From the NCBI RefSeq assembly GCF_900088415.1, contig NZ_FLLQ01000013.1, forward strand, positions 1 through 64,000: a stretch of 64,000 nt of DNA, in the 5' to 3' direction. A program made the translations under genes and the position numbers. This stretch comes from Vibrio mediterranei. GTDB lineage: Bacteria; Pseudomonadota; Gammaproteobacteria; Enterobacterales; Vibrionaceae. Under the pieces are notes generated by a model. That model saw only the letters and a list, made by a program, of their open reading frames with translations, made no database searches and was not told the DNA's origin. Positions 17,943 through 26,699 of this stretch are shown piece after piece. Within the stretch, counting starts at the first letter, position 1. Every line of letters starts with the position of its first letter.

Positions 17943-17951
17943 AGTAATCCT

Positions 17952-18977
17952 ATGTCGAAAATCTCAACACAAAACCAAGTCTATGTACCAGCTGCAACCA
18001 AACACAGTTATGGAGAGTTCAACCTTTATGGAAAGCTTCAAGAGGTGATTGTGGGTTATAGCCAGAACTTCCGCCTGCCAGTACTGACAGAAGAGGTAAA
18101 AGCAACATATCAGAGTGTACTTCAGTCCGACTTATATGATCTCTGTGAAAGAGCGGGAGGACAGTTACTTTCTCATGCTTCTCCGTCATTTTCTGCGGCC
18201 CTAGAGCGTGAGAATGATGCGTTGATCAAGGCGTTTCAGGGCTTTGGTGTAAAGGTGCATCAGGCTAGGGAAGTGCCTGAAGGAGAGATAGCCGCGTGCC
18301 AAAGAACGAATGTCTTTACCCAAATCTTCGCTGCAGAACCTATTTGGGTGGTAGGTCGAAATGTTTTGGAGAATGTTTGGGCAAGCGATATGAGCTGGGC
18401 TTCTATTGCGCCAGTGCGAGAGCTTCATCAACCATTTATTGATGGTGATAACCACATTTTACACTACACGGCACCAAGGCCGACGCTAAGTCGAGATTAT
18501 ATTTATGAGGGGGGAGACGTGCTCAACTTAGGCGATGGAAGAGTACTGGTGGCAACGGGCCCTTCATCAACTAACGCTCGTGGCGCTGAATGGGTTAAGC
18601 GCATGCTAGAACACGATGGTTACCAAGTATGCATAACAGAAGTGGAGGATACAGGAATCCATCATTTGTTCGCCGTGATGTGTGTAGCCGGCCCTAAACT
18701 TGTTATCGCCTATCGAGATGCCTTTCCAAAGGGCTTACCTGAATTTATGGATGACTTTGATGTGGTATGGGCAAACAGAGAAGAGGCGCTGGCAACCGGG
18801 CCTTGTGCAGTGATGCTTGATGAAAACCACATCTTAATGCCAGAAGAGACCCCAGCCCTCAATCGAAAACTGGAAGCAAAAGGGCTAACGGTTGTGACCG
18901 TTCCATTTGCTCATCACGCGAAGCTTTGTGGTGGAATACGCTGTAAGACCTCAGTGCTCCGCAGGGACATACACTAG
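17952..18977 (+). CDS. Guanidino-group-modifying enzyme (amidinotransferase/deiminase-like)
   Basis: About 341 residues of the amidinotransferase/arginine deiminase superfamily. Readable active-site elements are QRTNVF near residue 120, the acidic motif EGGDVLNLGDG near 185, a histidine in TGIHHLFAV near 235, and a C-terminal nucleophile in CGGIRCKTSVLRR. In glycine amidinotransferases the histidine motif is HID and the cysteine motif GGxHC; here they read HHL and GGIRC, so substrate and reaction are uncertain. It may transfer an amidino group from arginine or hydrolyse a guanidine. The start has a strong GAGGAG site, which lies inside the structured leader at 17884-17942. No creatine, streptomycin or arginine-deiminase genes are nearby. 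Confidence 0.72.
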   Translation: MSKISTQNQVYVPAATKHSYGEFNLYGKLQEVIVGYSQNFRLPVLTEEVKATYQSVLQSDLYDLCERAGGQLLSHASPSFSAALERENDALIKAFQGFGVKVHQAREVPEGEIAACQRTNVFTQIFAAEPIWVVGRNVLENVWASDMSWASIAPVRELHQPFIDGDNHILHYTAPRPTLSRDYIYEGGDVLNLGDGRVLVATGPSSTNARGAEWVKRMLEHDGYQVCITEVEDTGIHHLFAVMCVAGPKLVIAYRDAFPKGLPEFMDDFDVVWANREEALATGPCAVMLDENHILMPEETPALNRKLEAKGLTVVTVPFAHHAKLCGGIRCKTSVLRRDIH

Positions 18978-19037
18978 TCGCTTTCCCCTTCTATCCTCCC
19001 CTTATTCTTATATGAGGGGTAACAGGGTGTTCGATAA

Positions 19038-19556
19038 ATGAAATTAGATTTTGGCGTTTTGTTCCGCTCAGTATTAGCTTATTTGCGAGTTAGCTTGGGC
19101 ATGGTGGCACTGTTGCTCGCTTTATCAAGTCCGTTACTAATTCCCTTGATTAGTTCAATGGAGATTTGCAGCAGTAAAAAAGCGCTACTTAGCGGTGCAA
19201 TGATTTTTGGTGTACCTGAAGTGGCGACTATTGTCGCTCTGTGCTTGTTAGGCAAGGATCGCCTGCAGCAAATCAGAAGTTGGTTTGTCAGACATTTACT
19301 GAAGCTCAAACCTAGCCGGCACTCGACAAGGCTTAGCTACTATATGGGATTACTACTGATGGTAGTGGCAGGCCCTGTTATGAATATTGTGCTGTTTTAC
19401 TTTCCAACCTTTGGAGTGGGCTGGATAGAGTATCGAAAGGTAATAGCACTGGCTTGCGATATCACCTTTGTAGCGGCGATATTTATCGCGGGCGAACAAT
19501 TGTGGAGGAAAATAGAAGCTATTTTCCGTTTTGAACCGACAACTACACCTCACTAA
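19038..19556 (+). CDS. Integral membrane protein of unknown function
   Basis: A 172-residue protein with about four membrane helices: LGMVALLLALSSPLLIPLI, ALLSGAMIFGVPEVATIVAL, MGLLLMVVAGPVMNIVLFYF and VIALACDITFVAAIFIAGEQ. Helices 2 and 3 are separated by a basic cytoplasmic loop. No catalytic or transport motif is recognised. The ribosome-binding region is weak (GTGTTCGATAA). It follows the amidinotransferase-like gene by 60 bp in the same direction and could be its partner. Confidence 0.6.
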   Translation: MKLDFGVLFRSVLAYLRVSLGMVALLLALSSPLLIPLISSMEICSSKKALLSGAMIFGVPEVATIVALCLLGKDRLQQIRSWFVRHLLKLKPSRHSTRLSYYMGLLLMVVAGPVMNIVLFYFPTFGVGWIEYRKVIALACDITFVAAIFIAGEQLWRKIEAIFRFEPTTTPH

Positions 19557-20129
19557 AACGTAATTATGGCGCTTGATGGGTGATTTGACTGTTAAGTGCC
19601 ATTGCTACGGCTAAATCTTCAGTGGTTCGTCTATGAAAACTTCCATTGAATAACATTTCCCCCATTCTTCATGAGTAAGAATTGGAGCTAAATTCTACCG
19701 TTCGAACGATGGCCAGTATTTTGTTCAGTATGCAGGGTTGTGACTTGTTGTAAATCACAATAGCGGAAAATACTGTGTAATCGAATTATCAAAGTGATCA
19801 GTGTATTAAATGTGATGAAGATCTAGAGTTTGGTGCTGCACTCTGTCATGTTACAAAATTTATGTTTCTATAGTGTTAAAACTACATCAGAATAAATATG
19901 CGGGTGGCATTAGTCATAAATATTGCCGATAACGTGAAGTTCGGCGTTTTATATTCGTTGTCTAGCACGAATTTCTGAGTGTACATCAACTTTTCATGCC
20001 ACTTGTATCACTACTATATGTACTTAAACTGCATATATATTTATTTATACTGCTTTATATTTGCTCAATTTCGAATTTTTATCCTATTTTTGTTGCTTTT
20101 CTGTGAAAGATTTGCCAAATTGATGCCCT
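19557..20129. other. Long AT-rich intergenic region
   Basis: This stretch of over 570 bases between the membrane protein and the ABC importer contains no credible reading frame or RNA gene that I can see. AT content rises towards its right end (CATATATATTTATTTATACTGC), consistent with a promoter and regulatory region for the importer. Confidence 0.5.
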
Positions 20130-20198
20130 TATAAATAGTCAGCAGAAAATGCTGCCTAAGAATGGATTCAATTTTTCAGACAGGGGCAGAAAGCTGCC
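20130..20198 (+). promoter_or_regulatory. Importer leader with candidate -10 and two hairpins
   Basis: TATAAA at 20130-20135 is a candidate -10, with no good -35. It is followed by hairpins CAGCA/TGCTG (20140-20154) and GGCAG/CTGCC (20185-20198), the second ending 20 bases before the start codon. Such leaders in peptide-importer operons are often small-RNA targets, but no pairing partner is shown here. Confidence 0.35.
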
Positions 20199-20218
20199 AA
20201 AGCAGTAGAGGTCTGGTA

Positions 20219-21937
20219 ATGTCACTATTAGAAGTAAAAGATCTTCGTATCGAATACCCATCACGCCATGGGGTACATGCCGCGGTTAAATCTTTGTCGT
20301 TCAATATTGAACGCGGCGAAATAGTTGGTGTGGTTGGGGAGTCCGGCGCGGGCAAATCAACGGTAGGTAACGCTGTTATCGATTTGCTTTCACCTCCTGG
20401 CGTTATTGCTAGTGGTGAGGTTTTCCTAGATGGAGAAAAAGTCTCTGGTCTAACACCAGAAGCGATGCGCAAAGTTCGTGGCTCAAAAATCGGGTTTATA
20501 TTCCAAGACCCAATGACCTCTCTCAACCCACTATTCACTGTTGAGCAACAATTAAAAGAAACCATCCATGCCAATATGAAGGTATCGGATGATGAAGCGT
20601 ATCAACGCGCGCTCAATCTTATGAATCAAGTGGGTATCCCACAACCAGAAAACCGCTTGAAGCAATATCCTCACCAATTCTCTGGTGGTATGCGTCAGCG
20701 TGTGGTGATCGCTATCGCGCTTGCCGGCGAACCGGACCTGATCATTGCGGATGAACCTACGACAGCACTTGATGTATCGATTCAGGATCAAATTTTAGGT
20801 TTGATTCGCGACCTGTGCATCAAGAACAATGTTGGTTGTATGTTGGTGACGCACGATATGGGTGTGGTTTCTAACGTAACGGATCGCGTAGCGGTAATGT
20901 ACCGTGGTGACTTGGTAGAGTTTGGGCCAACGGCAAAAGTACTGGGTGAACCTGATCACCCATACACACGTAGCCTGATTTCTGCAGTACCGCGTTCAGA
21001 CATGAAACTCGATCGTTTCCCTCTTGTGAGCTACATCGAAGAAGCACATGAGATGGAACCGTTGGATGTTAAGAACCACTGGTTGGGTCAAAGCCAAGAT
21101 CACCGTGATTATACTGGTCCGCTTCTTAACGTAGAAAACGTCAACCTACGCTTCGTTACTAAAGATTCGCTATTTGAAAGCCGACGTGAGTATGTTCAAG
21201 CATCAAACAACGTTAGCTTTGAAGTACATGAAGGTGAAACGTTTGGATTAGTGGGTGAATCGGGATCGGGTAAATCGACCATTGCACGTGTGATTGCAGG
21301 TCTCTATGCCCCTAACTCTGGCAAAGTCACGTTTGAAGGTATTGACCTTACGTCGCTGAAGTCTGAGAAAGAGCGTCGCCCGATGCGTCGCCAGATGCAG
21401 ATGGTGTTCCAGAACCCGTATACGTCGATGAACCCTCGTATGAAAATCTACGACATCATTGCAGAGCCGATTCGATTCCATAAACTGACGGCAAACGAAA
21501 GCGAAACTAAGCAAATCGTCGAAGACCTGCTTGAGCACGTAGGCCTAGGAAAAATGGCGGGAGTGAAGTACCCACATGAATTCTCAGGTGGTCAGCGTCA
21601 GCGTATTTCTATCGCACGTGCACTAGCAACGCGTCCTCGTTTGTTGATTTGTGATGAACCAACGTCGGCACTTGATGTATCGGTTCAGGCTCAAATACTT
21701 AACCTACTCAAAGATCTACAACAAGAACTTAATCTGACCATGCTGTTCATCAGTCATGACTTGCCGGTAATTCGTCAAATGTGTGACCGAGTGGGTGTGA
21801 TGCAAATGGGTACTCTATTGGAAGTGGCACCGACGGAGCAGTTGTTTACTGATCCGCAGCATGAATACAGTCAGCACCTAATTTCCTTAATGCCTGAATT
21901 CAAAGGCTTAAGAGATGATGTAGCAAAAACGGCGTAA
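20219..21937 (+). CDS. Peptide-type ABC importer, fused double ATPase
   Basis: A 572-residue protein with two complete nucleotide-binding domains in one chain, equivalent to DppD plus DppF. Domain 1 has Walker A GESGAGKST, signature FSGGMRQR and Walker B LIIADEP. Domain 2 has GESGSGKST, FSGGQRQR and LLICDEP. Oligopeptide-family C-terminal extensions (HPYTRSLISAVP, HEYSQHLISLMP) follow each domain. The start at 20219 (MSLLEVKDLRIEY) has AGAGG upstream; the frame is open 19 codons earlier. It is the first gene of a four-gene operon, where it drives uptake of the ligand bound by the next gene's product. Confidence 0.93.
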   Translation: MSLLEVKDLRIEYPSRHGVHAAVKSLSFNIERGEIVGVVGESGAGKSTVGNAVIDLLSPPGVIASGEVFLDGEKVSGLTPEAMRKVRGSKIGFIFQDPMTSLNPLFTVEQQLKETIHANMKVSDDEAYQRALNLMNQVGIPQPENRLKQYPHQFSGGMRQRVVIAIALAGEPDLIIADEPTTALDVSIQDQILGLIRDLCIKNNVGCMLVTHDMGVVSNVTDRVAVMYRGDLVEFGPTAKVLGEPDHPYTRSLISAVPRSDMKLDRFPLVSYIEEAHEMEPLDVKNHWLGQSQDHRDYTGPLLNVENVNLRFVTKDSLFESRREYVQASNNVSFEVHEGETFGLVGESGSGKSTIARVIAGLYAPNSGKVTFEGIDLTSLKSEKERRPMRRQMQMVFQNPYTSMNPRMKIYDIIAEPIRFHKLTANESETKQIVEDLLEHVGLGKMAGVKYPHEFSGGQRQRISIARALATRPRLLICDEPTSALDVSVQAQILNLLKDLQQELNLTMLFISHDLPVIRQMCDRVGVMQMGTLLEVAPTEQLFTDPQHEYSQHLISLMPEFKGLRDDVAKTA

Positions 21938-22022
21938 GCCATACAATTCCCTATTGGGACTCGATAACAGAAGCAAACACAACAACAAGGGATCCGGATC
22001 CCCGCATGAAGGAGTTATGCAA

Positions 22023-23576
22023 ATGAGAACCATGAAAAGCAAATTAGCAGTGGCGCTAATGGCAGCGGGCCTAAGTTTTAATACTCTGGCAGCAGATATC
22101 AAAGTTGGCTATGCAGCTGACCCAGTATCTCTAGACCCGCATGAGCAGTTGTCTGGTGGCACATTGCAAATGTCACACATGGTATTTGACCCACTCGTTC
22201 GTTTCACCCAAGAAATGGACTTCGAACCTCGTCTAGCTGAAAGCTGGGAACGTGTGAATGACACGACGGTTCGTTTTAAGCTACGTGAAGGCGTTAAGTT
22301 CCACTCTGGTAATGACCTAACAGCAGACGATGTTGTTTGGACATTTAACCGTCTTCAAAGCTCTCCTGACTTTAAAGCTATCTTCGACCCGTATGAGAAA
22401 ATCGTTAAGGTTGATGACTACACGTTTGACCTAGTGACTAAAGGTCCTTACCCACTTGTACTGCAAACAGCGACGTACATCTTCCCTATGGATAGCAAGT
22501 TTTACTCAGGTAAAACGGCAGATGGCAAAGACAAATCTGAGCTAGTTAAGCACGGTAACTCTTTTGCATCGACGCATGTTTCTGGTACTGGTCCATTCAT
22601 CGTAACGGCTCGTGAGCAAGGTGTTAAAGTTGAATTTGAGCGTTTCGCTGATTACTGGGACAAAGAATCTAAAGGTAACGTAGACAAGCTAACACTAGTA
22701 CCAATCAAAGAAGATGCAACGCGTGTAGCAGCACTTCTTTCTGGCGGTGTTGACATGATTCACCCAGTTGCACCAAACGACCACAAACGTGTAGCTAGCG
22801 CTGAAGGTGTTGATCTAGTGACGCTACCTGGTACGCGTATCATCACGTTCCAAATGAACCAAGAAAGCAACGAAGCACTGAAAGATGTTCGCGTTCGTCA
22901 GGCGATTGTTCACGCAATCAACAACGAAGGTATCGTGAAGAAAATCATGAAAGGCTTCGCAACAGCTGCTGGCCAGCAAAGCCCAGCAGGCTACGTTGGT
23001 CACAACGATGCGCTTGTTCCACGTTACGACGTGAAAAAAGCGAAAGAGTTGATGAAAGAAGCTGGTTATGAAAATGGCTTCACGCTAACGATGATGGCAC
23101 CTAACAACCGTTATGTGAACGACGCGAAAGTAGCGCAAGCAGCGGCAGCGATGCTGTCTAAGATCGGCATCAAAGTAGATCTTAAGACAATGCCTAAAGC
23201 GCAATACTGGCCAGAGTTTGATGTGTGTGCAGCAGACATGATGATGATTGGTTGGCACTCAGATACTGAAGATTCAGCGAACTTCAACGAGTTCCTAACA
23301 ATGACTCGTAACGAAGAAACGGGTCGTGGTCAGTACAACTGTGGTCACTACTCAAACCCAGAAATGGATGCGATTGTTGAAGCAGCAAACGTAGAAACGG
23401 ATCCTGCTAAGCGTGCTGAAATGCTGAAAGGCGTTGAGGCGACACTATACAACGACGCAGCATTCGTACCGCTACACTGGCAAAGTGAAGCGTGGGGCGC
23501 GAAGTCTAACGTGAAAGCAGCAGCAATTGTTAACCCAATGGTAATGCCTTACTTTGGCGACCTAGTGGTTGAATAA
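22023..23576 (+). CDS. Family 5 solute-binding protein of the ABC importer
   Basis: A 517-residue periplasmic protein with signal peptide MRTMKSKLAVALMAAGLSF, then NTLA. It has the family 5 (DppA/OppA/NikA type) entry segment YAADPVSLDPHEQLSGG and a mature length near 490. AAGGAG lies eight bases before the chosen ATG; other in-frame Met codons are close by. The ligand is probably a peptide, but family 5 also binds glycosides, opines, nickel and chitin oligosaccharides, so specificity is open. It is followed by an intercistronic hairpin before the permeases, a common way to keep binding-protein mRNA in excess. Confidence 0.9.
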   Translation: MRTMKSKLAVALMAAGLSFNTLAADIKVGYAADPVSLDPHEQLSGGTLQMSHMVFDPLVRFTQEMDFEPRLAESWERVNDTTVRFKLREGVKFHSGNDLTADDVVWTFNRLQSSPDFKAIFDPYEKIVKVDDYTFDLVTKGPYPLVLQTATYIFPMDSKFYSGKTADGKDKSELVKHGNSFASTHVSGTGPFIVTAREQGVKVEFERFADYWDKESKGNVDKLTLVPIKEDATRVAALLSGGVDMIHPVAPNDHKRVASAEGVDLVTLPGTRIITFQMNQESNEALKDVRVRQAIVHAINNEGIVKKIMKGFATAAGQQSPAGYVGHNDALVPRYDVKKAKELMKEAGYENGFTLTMMAPNNRYVNDAKVAQAAAAMLSKIGIKVDLKTMPKAQYWPEFDVCAADMMMIGWHSDTEDSANFNEFLTMTRNEETGRGQYNCGHYSNPEMDAIVEAANVETDPAKRAEMLKGVEATLYNDAAFVPLHWQSEAWGAKSNVKAAAIVNPMVMPYFGDLVVE

Positions 23577-23595
23577 TCACAAGTGATTGTGATGT

Positions 23596-23617
23596 AGGAG
23601 GGGAGTGTTCCCCTCCT
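23596..23617 (+). promoter_or_regulatory. Intercistronic mRNA hairpin
   Basis: A perfect 9-bp stem AGGAGGGGA/TCCCCTCCT with loop GTGT lies 19 bases after the binding-protein stop. No T run follows, so it is more likely an RNA-stabilising or attenuating hairpin than a full terminator. It would lower expression of the two permeases relative to the binding protein. Confidence 0.6.
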
Positions 23618-23720
23618 CAATTCTCTCTACTCAGCTCAGTTTATTTCAGTCGGATTGAGCGGTTTTTAAGACTGAATGTTTCTCTCTCAATGAGATCTAT
23701 GGATAGTTAAGGGGCAAGGA

Positions 23721-24698
23721 ATGTTTTCGTTTCTGGTCAAGCGCCTGTTTCAGGCACTGATAGTGATGTTTGTGATCAGTTTGGTGGCGTTTGCCATTCA
23801 GGATAACCTGGGTGACCCGCTGCGTGAGCTTGTAGGTCAGTCGGTTTCGGAAGCAGAGCGTCAAGCACTGCGTGATGAGTTGGGCCTCAACGATCCTTTC
23901 GTAACAAAATACACTCGTTTTATTGGTGCAGCGCTGCAAGGCGATCTTGGCACTTCATACTTTTTCAAACGTCCTGCCGTTGAGGTTATTCTCGATAAGC
24001 TGGTGGCAACACTAGAGCTGGTATTCGGCGCGACGCTTATTATTATTTGTTTATCGATACCACTTGGTGTGTACTCGGCAATTCATCCAAAAAGTTTTTT
24101 TACCAAATTGGTGATGGCTGGCAGTAGTATTGGTATCTCGATTCCGGTTTTCCTAACGGCGATCATGCTGATGTATGTCTTCTCTATTGAGTTAGGCTGG
24201 CTACCGTCTTTCGGGCGTGGTGAAACTGCGAACGTGCTCGGTTGGGAGTCAGGATTCTTCACAATCGATGGCATTAAGCACCTTATCTTGCCATGTGTCG
24301 CATTGGCATCGATTATGTTGCCGCTTTTCATTCGCTTGGTTCGTTCTGAAATGTTAGAAGTACTGAGCTCGGAATACATCAAGTTTGCGAAAGCAAAAGG
24401 GCTACCTCTTAAAAAAATCTACTATCAACATGCCCTTAAAAACACGATGTTACCTGTTTTGACCGTTGGTGGTGTTCAGATCGGTACTATGGTGGCGTAT
24501 ACCATCCTGACTGAAACCGTCTTCCAGTGGCCTGGCACAGGCTTCCTTTTCCTTGAAGCGATTAACCGTGTAGATACACCATTGATTACCGCTTACGTTA
24601 TTTTCGTTGGCCTTATCTTCGTGGTGACGAACACTATCGTTGACTTGTTGTACGGCTTGATTAACCCAACCGTAAACCTAACTGGAAAAGGAGCATAA
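23721..24698 (+). CDS. ABC importer permease, DppB-type
   Basis: A 325-residue inner-membrane permease with about six helices. It starts MFSFLVKRLFQALIVMFVIS and carries the cytoplasmic EAA loop (EYIKFAKAKGLPLKKIYYQH) that docks on the ATPase. The periplasmic region after helix 1 (ERQALRDELGLNDPFVTKY) is characteristic of the DppB/OppB subfamily. GGGGCAAGGA precedes the start. It pairs with the next gene's product. Confidence 0.92.
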   Translation: MFSFLVKRLFQALIVMFVISLVAFAIQDNLGDPLRELVGQSVSEAERQALRDELGLNDPFVTKYTRFIGAALQGDLGTSYFFKRPAVEVILDKLVATLELVFGATLIIICLSIPLGVYSAIHPKSFFTKLVMAGSSIGISIPVFLTAIMLMYVFSIELGWLPSFGRGETANVLGWESGFFTIDGIKHLILPCVALASIMLPLFIRLVRSEMLEVLSSEYIKFAKAKGLPLKKIYYQHALKNTMLPVLTVGGVQIGTMVAYTILTETVFQWPGTGFLFLEAINRVDTPLITAYVIFVGLIFVVTNTIVDLLYGLINPTVNLTGKGA

Positions 24699-24700
24699 CC

Positions 24701-25645
24701 ATGAGCCAAGCAAATGTAGCCGCTGCTCCTTCAGTGTGGGAGCGTTTTAAAAACTCGGACTTCTTGTATTACTTCAAGCGCGACAAAGTCGCTATGGCAA
24801 GTTTTACGGTCTTTATGATGTTCTTGGTGTTGGCACTAGCTGCGCCCGTCATCGCCCCTTCTGACCCATATGACTTATCGTCTATCGATATTATGGACTC
24901 GGAGCTGCCGCCATCTTGGATGGAAGACGGTGACGAGAACTTCGTATTAGGTACCGATGACCAAGGTCGTGATATTTTATCCACCATTCTTTATGGTTCT
25001 CGACTGTCTCTGACCATTGGTTTCCTAGCGGTAGGTTTACAGTTATTCCTAGGTATTGTGATTGGCCTATCGGCGGGTTACTTCGGTGGTCGTATCGATA
25101 GCTTCTTGATGCGTTTTGCTGATGTTCAGTTGTCGTTTTCAACCATGATGGTTGCGATCATTGTCTCTGCTATCTTTAAGGCCAGCTTCGGCACTGAGTT
25201 CTATAGCCAATATGCCGTGACCATGTTGGTCGTGATCATTGGTGTGGCTGAATGGCCGCAGTATGCACGTACTATTCGTGCCTCGGTTCTTGCAGAGAAA
25301 AAGAAAGAGTATGTAGAAGCAGCGCGAGTGATGGGCTTTAGAGCACCACGTATCATGTTCCGTCATATTCTGCCTAACTGTTTGTCGCCAATTTTGGTTA
25401 TCTCAACGGTACAGGTTGCGAACGCTATCATGTCCGAAGCGGCGCTATCGTTCTTAGGTCTTGGTCTGCCAGTAGACCAGCCATCATTGGGCTCCTTGAT
25501 CAGTATCGGCTTTAACTACATCTTCTCTGGTTCGTGGTGGATTACCGTGTTCCCAGGCATCGTTCTGATTACCTTAGTGTTGGTTATTAACCTACTAGGT
25601 GACTGGCTACGTGATGTATTCAACCCGAAAATCTACAAAGGGTGA
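24701..25645 (+). CDS. ABC importer permease, DppC-type
   Basis: A 314-residue permease of the DppC/OppC subfamily. A short cytoplasmic N terminus and one helix are followed by the periplasmic region with LGTDDQGRDILSTILYGSR, a hallmark of this subfamily. The remaining helices and the EAA loop (EYVEAARVMGFRAPRIMFRH) follow. It starts 2 bases after the previous stop with AAAGGAG upstream, so the permeases are coupled. The operon ends at the terminator at 25686. Confidence 0.93.
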   Translation: MSQANVAAAPSVWERFKNSDFLYYFKRDKVAMASFTVFMMFLVLALAAPVIAPSDPYDLSSIDIMDSELPPSWMEDGDENFVLGTDDQGRDILSTILYGSRLSLTIGFLAVGLQLFLGIVIGLSAGYFGGRIDSFLMRFADVQLSFSTMMVAIIVSAIFKASFGTEFYSQYAVTMLVVIIGVAEWPQYARTIRASVLAEKKKEYVEAARVMGFRAPRIMFRHILPNCLSPILVISTVQVANAIMSEAALSFLGLGLPVDQPSLGSLISIGFNYIFSGSWWITVFPGIVLITLVLVINLLGDWLRDVFNPKIYKG

Positions 25646-25685
25646 TCCAGAGTGATTGATTTTTAATCCCGATCGTCACTACACT

Positions 25686-25716
25686 AAGAGTCGCAGATAA
25701 TTGCGGCTCTTTTTAT
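25686..25716 (+). terminator. Terminator of the ABC importer operon
   Basis: The stem AAGAGTCGCA/TTGCGGCTCTT with one G-U pair is followed by TTTTATTT. Confidence 0.85.
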
Positions 25717-25760
25717 TTGTGCCGCTGATAACAATAGCCAAGAGTGTTCAGAGGATGTTT

Positions 25761-26696
25761 ATGAGCTCTTTAAATGGTGTAAAGGGATTAGGTTGTTTTT
25801 CGTTTAGTGCTTTATTGGGCACCTTGTTGTTAACCAGTAGCGTGGTTCCTTTACCAGTTTATGCTGAGGATGCGTTGTGTGACGCTTCCCAGCCCTCCAC
25901 CAATGAACTGCCGGTTTTAGATAAATCCTGTCCGATTGGAAATGGGATTTGGAGCAATGACGTTCCTGTGAGCGCAACATCGCTTTATTGGATTCAGTGC
26001 GGCATTCTTGATGCCCCCATGGCGCTAGCTCAAGCGAAAACCTTGTACGCCAAAATCACCACCGATGTGTGGATGCTGCCTCAGAAAAATAGCTATCGTT
26101 GTCTGATTGGTCCATACAGCGATGCTGAGATCGCCAAGCAAGAGCTTGTTCAAGTCAAAGCCTTATCTGGTTATCGTGATGCTTTTATCCGCCAAGTGGA
26201 ACGCAACGCTTCTGCCAACACACCTCAACGTACTGCCAAAGTGACGCAGCAAGTTCCCGCAAAAACGGCTAAGCCGCTGGCATCCAAGCCAGTAGCAAAA
26301 GCGATTGAGAAGCCGGTAAGGAAAGCTGAGAAGATAACGCCTCTTGCGACCAGCGCTAAGGCTTCATTGAGTGTTCGGTTAAATGCTGAAGTTAATGGAC
26401 AGCGTTATAGCGTGCCTTATATCGCTAACAGCAGTCATCAGTTCTATATGGAACATGATAAAGCGTGGAACCGCTTGAGTTATCAGTCTGCCATAAAGGT
26501 ATGCAGTGACCTTGATATGCATTTGGCAAGCAATGAAGACTGGCAAGCCTTGGTAAAATCACAAGTGATGCAGAAAAACCACTGGCCACTGCAAATGCCA
26601 TATTGGGGAGATGGTCAGAAAGGGCTGTTTACTAATGGCAAAGTATCACCGCTAAAAGGTAATACTTTGCTCAATGTAGTGTGCGTGGGCAAATAA
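25761..26696 (+). CDS. SPOR-domain exported protein
   Basis: About 311 residues. The chosen start at 25761 (MSSLNGVKGLGCFSFSALLG) follows AGAGG; the frame runs back into the preceding terminator, which rules out the far upstream start. A signal peptide ends near VPLPVYAED. Residues from about 70 to 150 (YWIQCGILDAPMALAQAKTL and NSYRCLIGPYSDAEIAKQEL) form a SPOR-like fold, which usually binds denuded peptidoglycan at division sites. A Lys/Ala/Pro-rich linker follows, and a C-terminal domain of about 100 residues containing three cysteines is of unknown type. It is a single gene, convergent with the acyltransferase across only 3 bp. Confidence 0.7.
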   Translation: MSSLNGVKGLGCFSFSALLGTLLLTSSVVPLPVYAEDALCDASQPSTNELPVLDKSCPIGNGIWSNDVPVSATSLYWIQCGILDAPMALAQAKTLYAKITTDVWMLPQKNSYRCLIGPYSDAEIAKQELVQVKALSGYRDAFIRQVERNASANTPQRTAKVTQQVPAKTAKPLASKPVAKAIEKPVRKAEKITPLATSAKASLSVRLNAEVNGQRYSVPYIANSSHQFYMEHDKAWNRLSYQSAIKVCSDLDMHLASNEDWQALVKSQVMQKNHWPLQMPYWGDGQKGLFTNGKVSPLKGNTLLNVVCVGK

Positions 26697-26699
26697 CCT

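Noticed and set aside
17880-17951. Guanidine riboswitch ahead of the amidinotransferase-like gene
   Set aside because: None of the conserved loops of the guanidine-I, -II or -III classes is present; only an unclassified pseudoknot-like pairing is seen.
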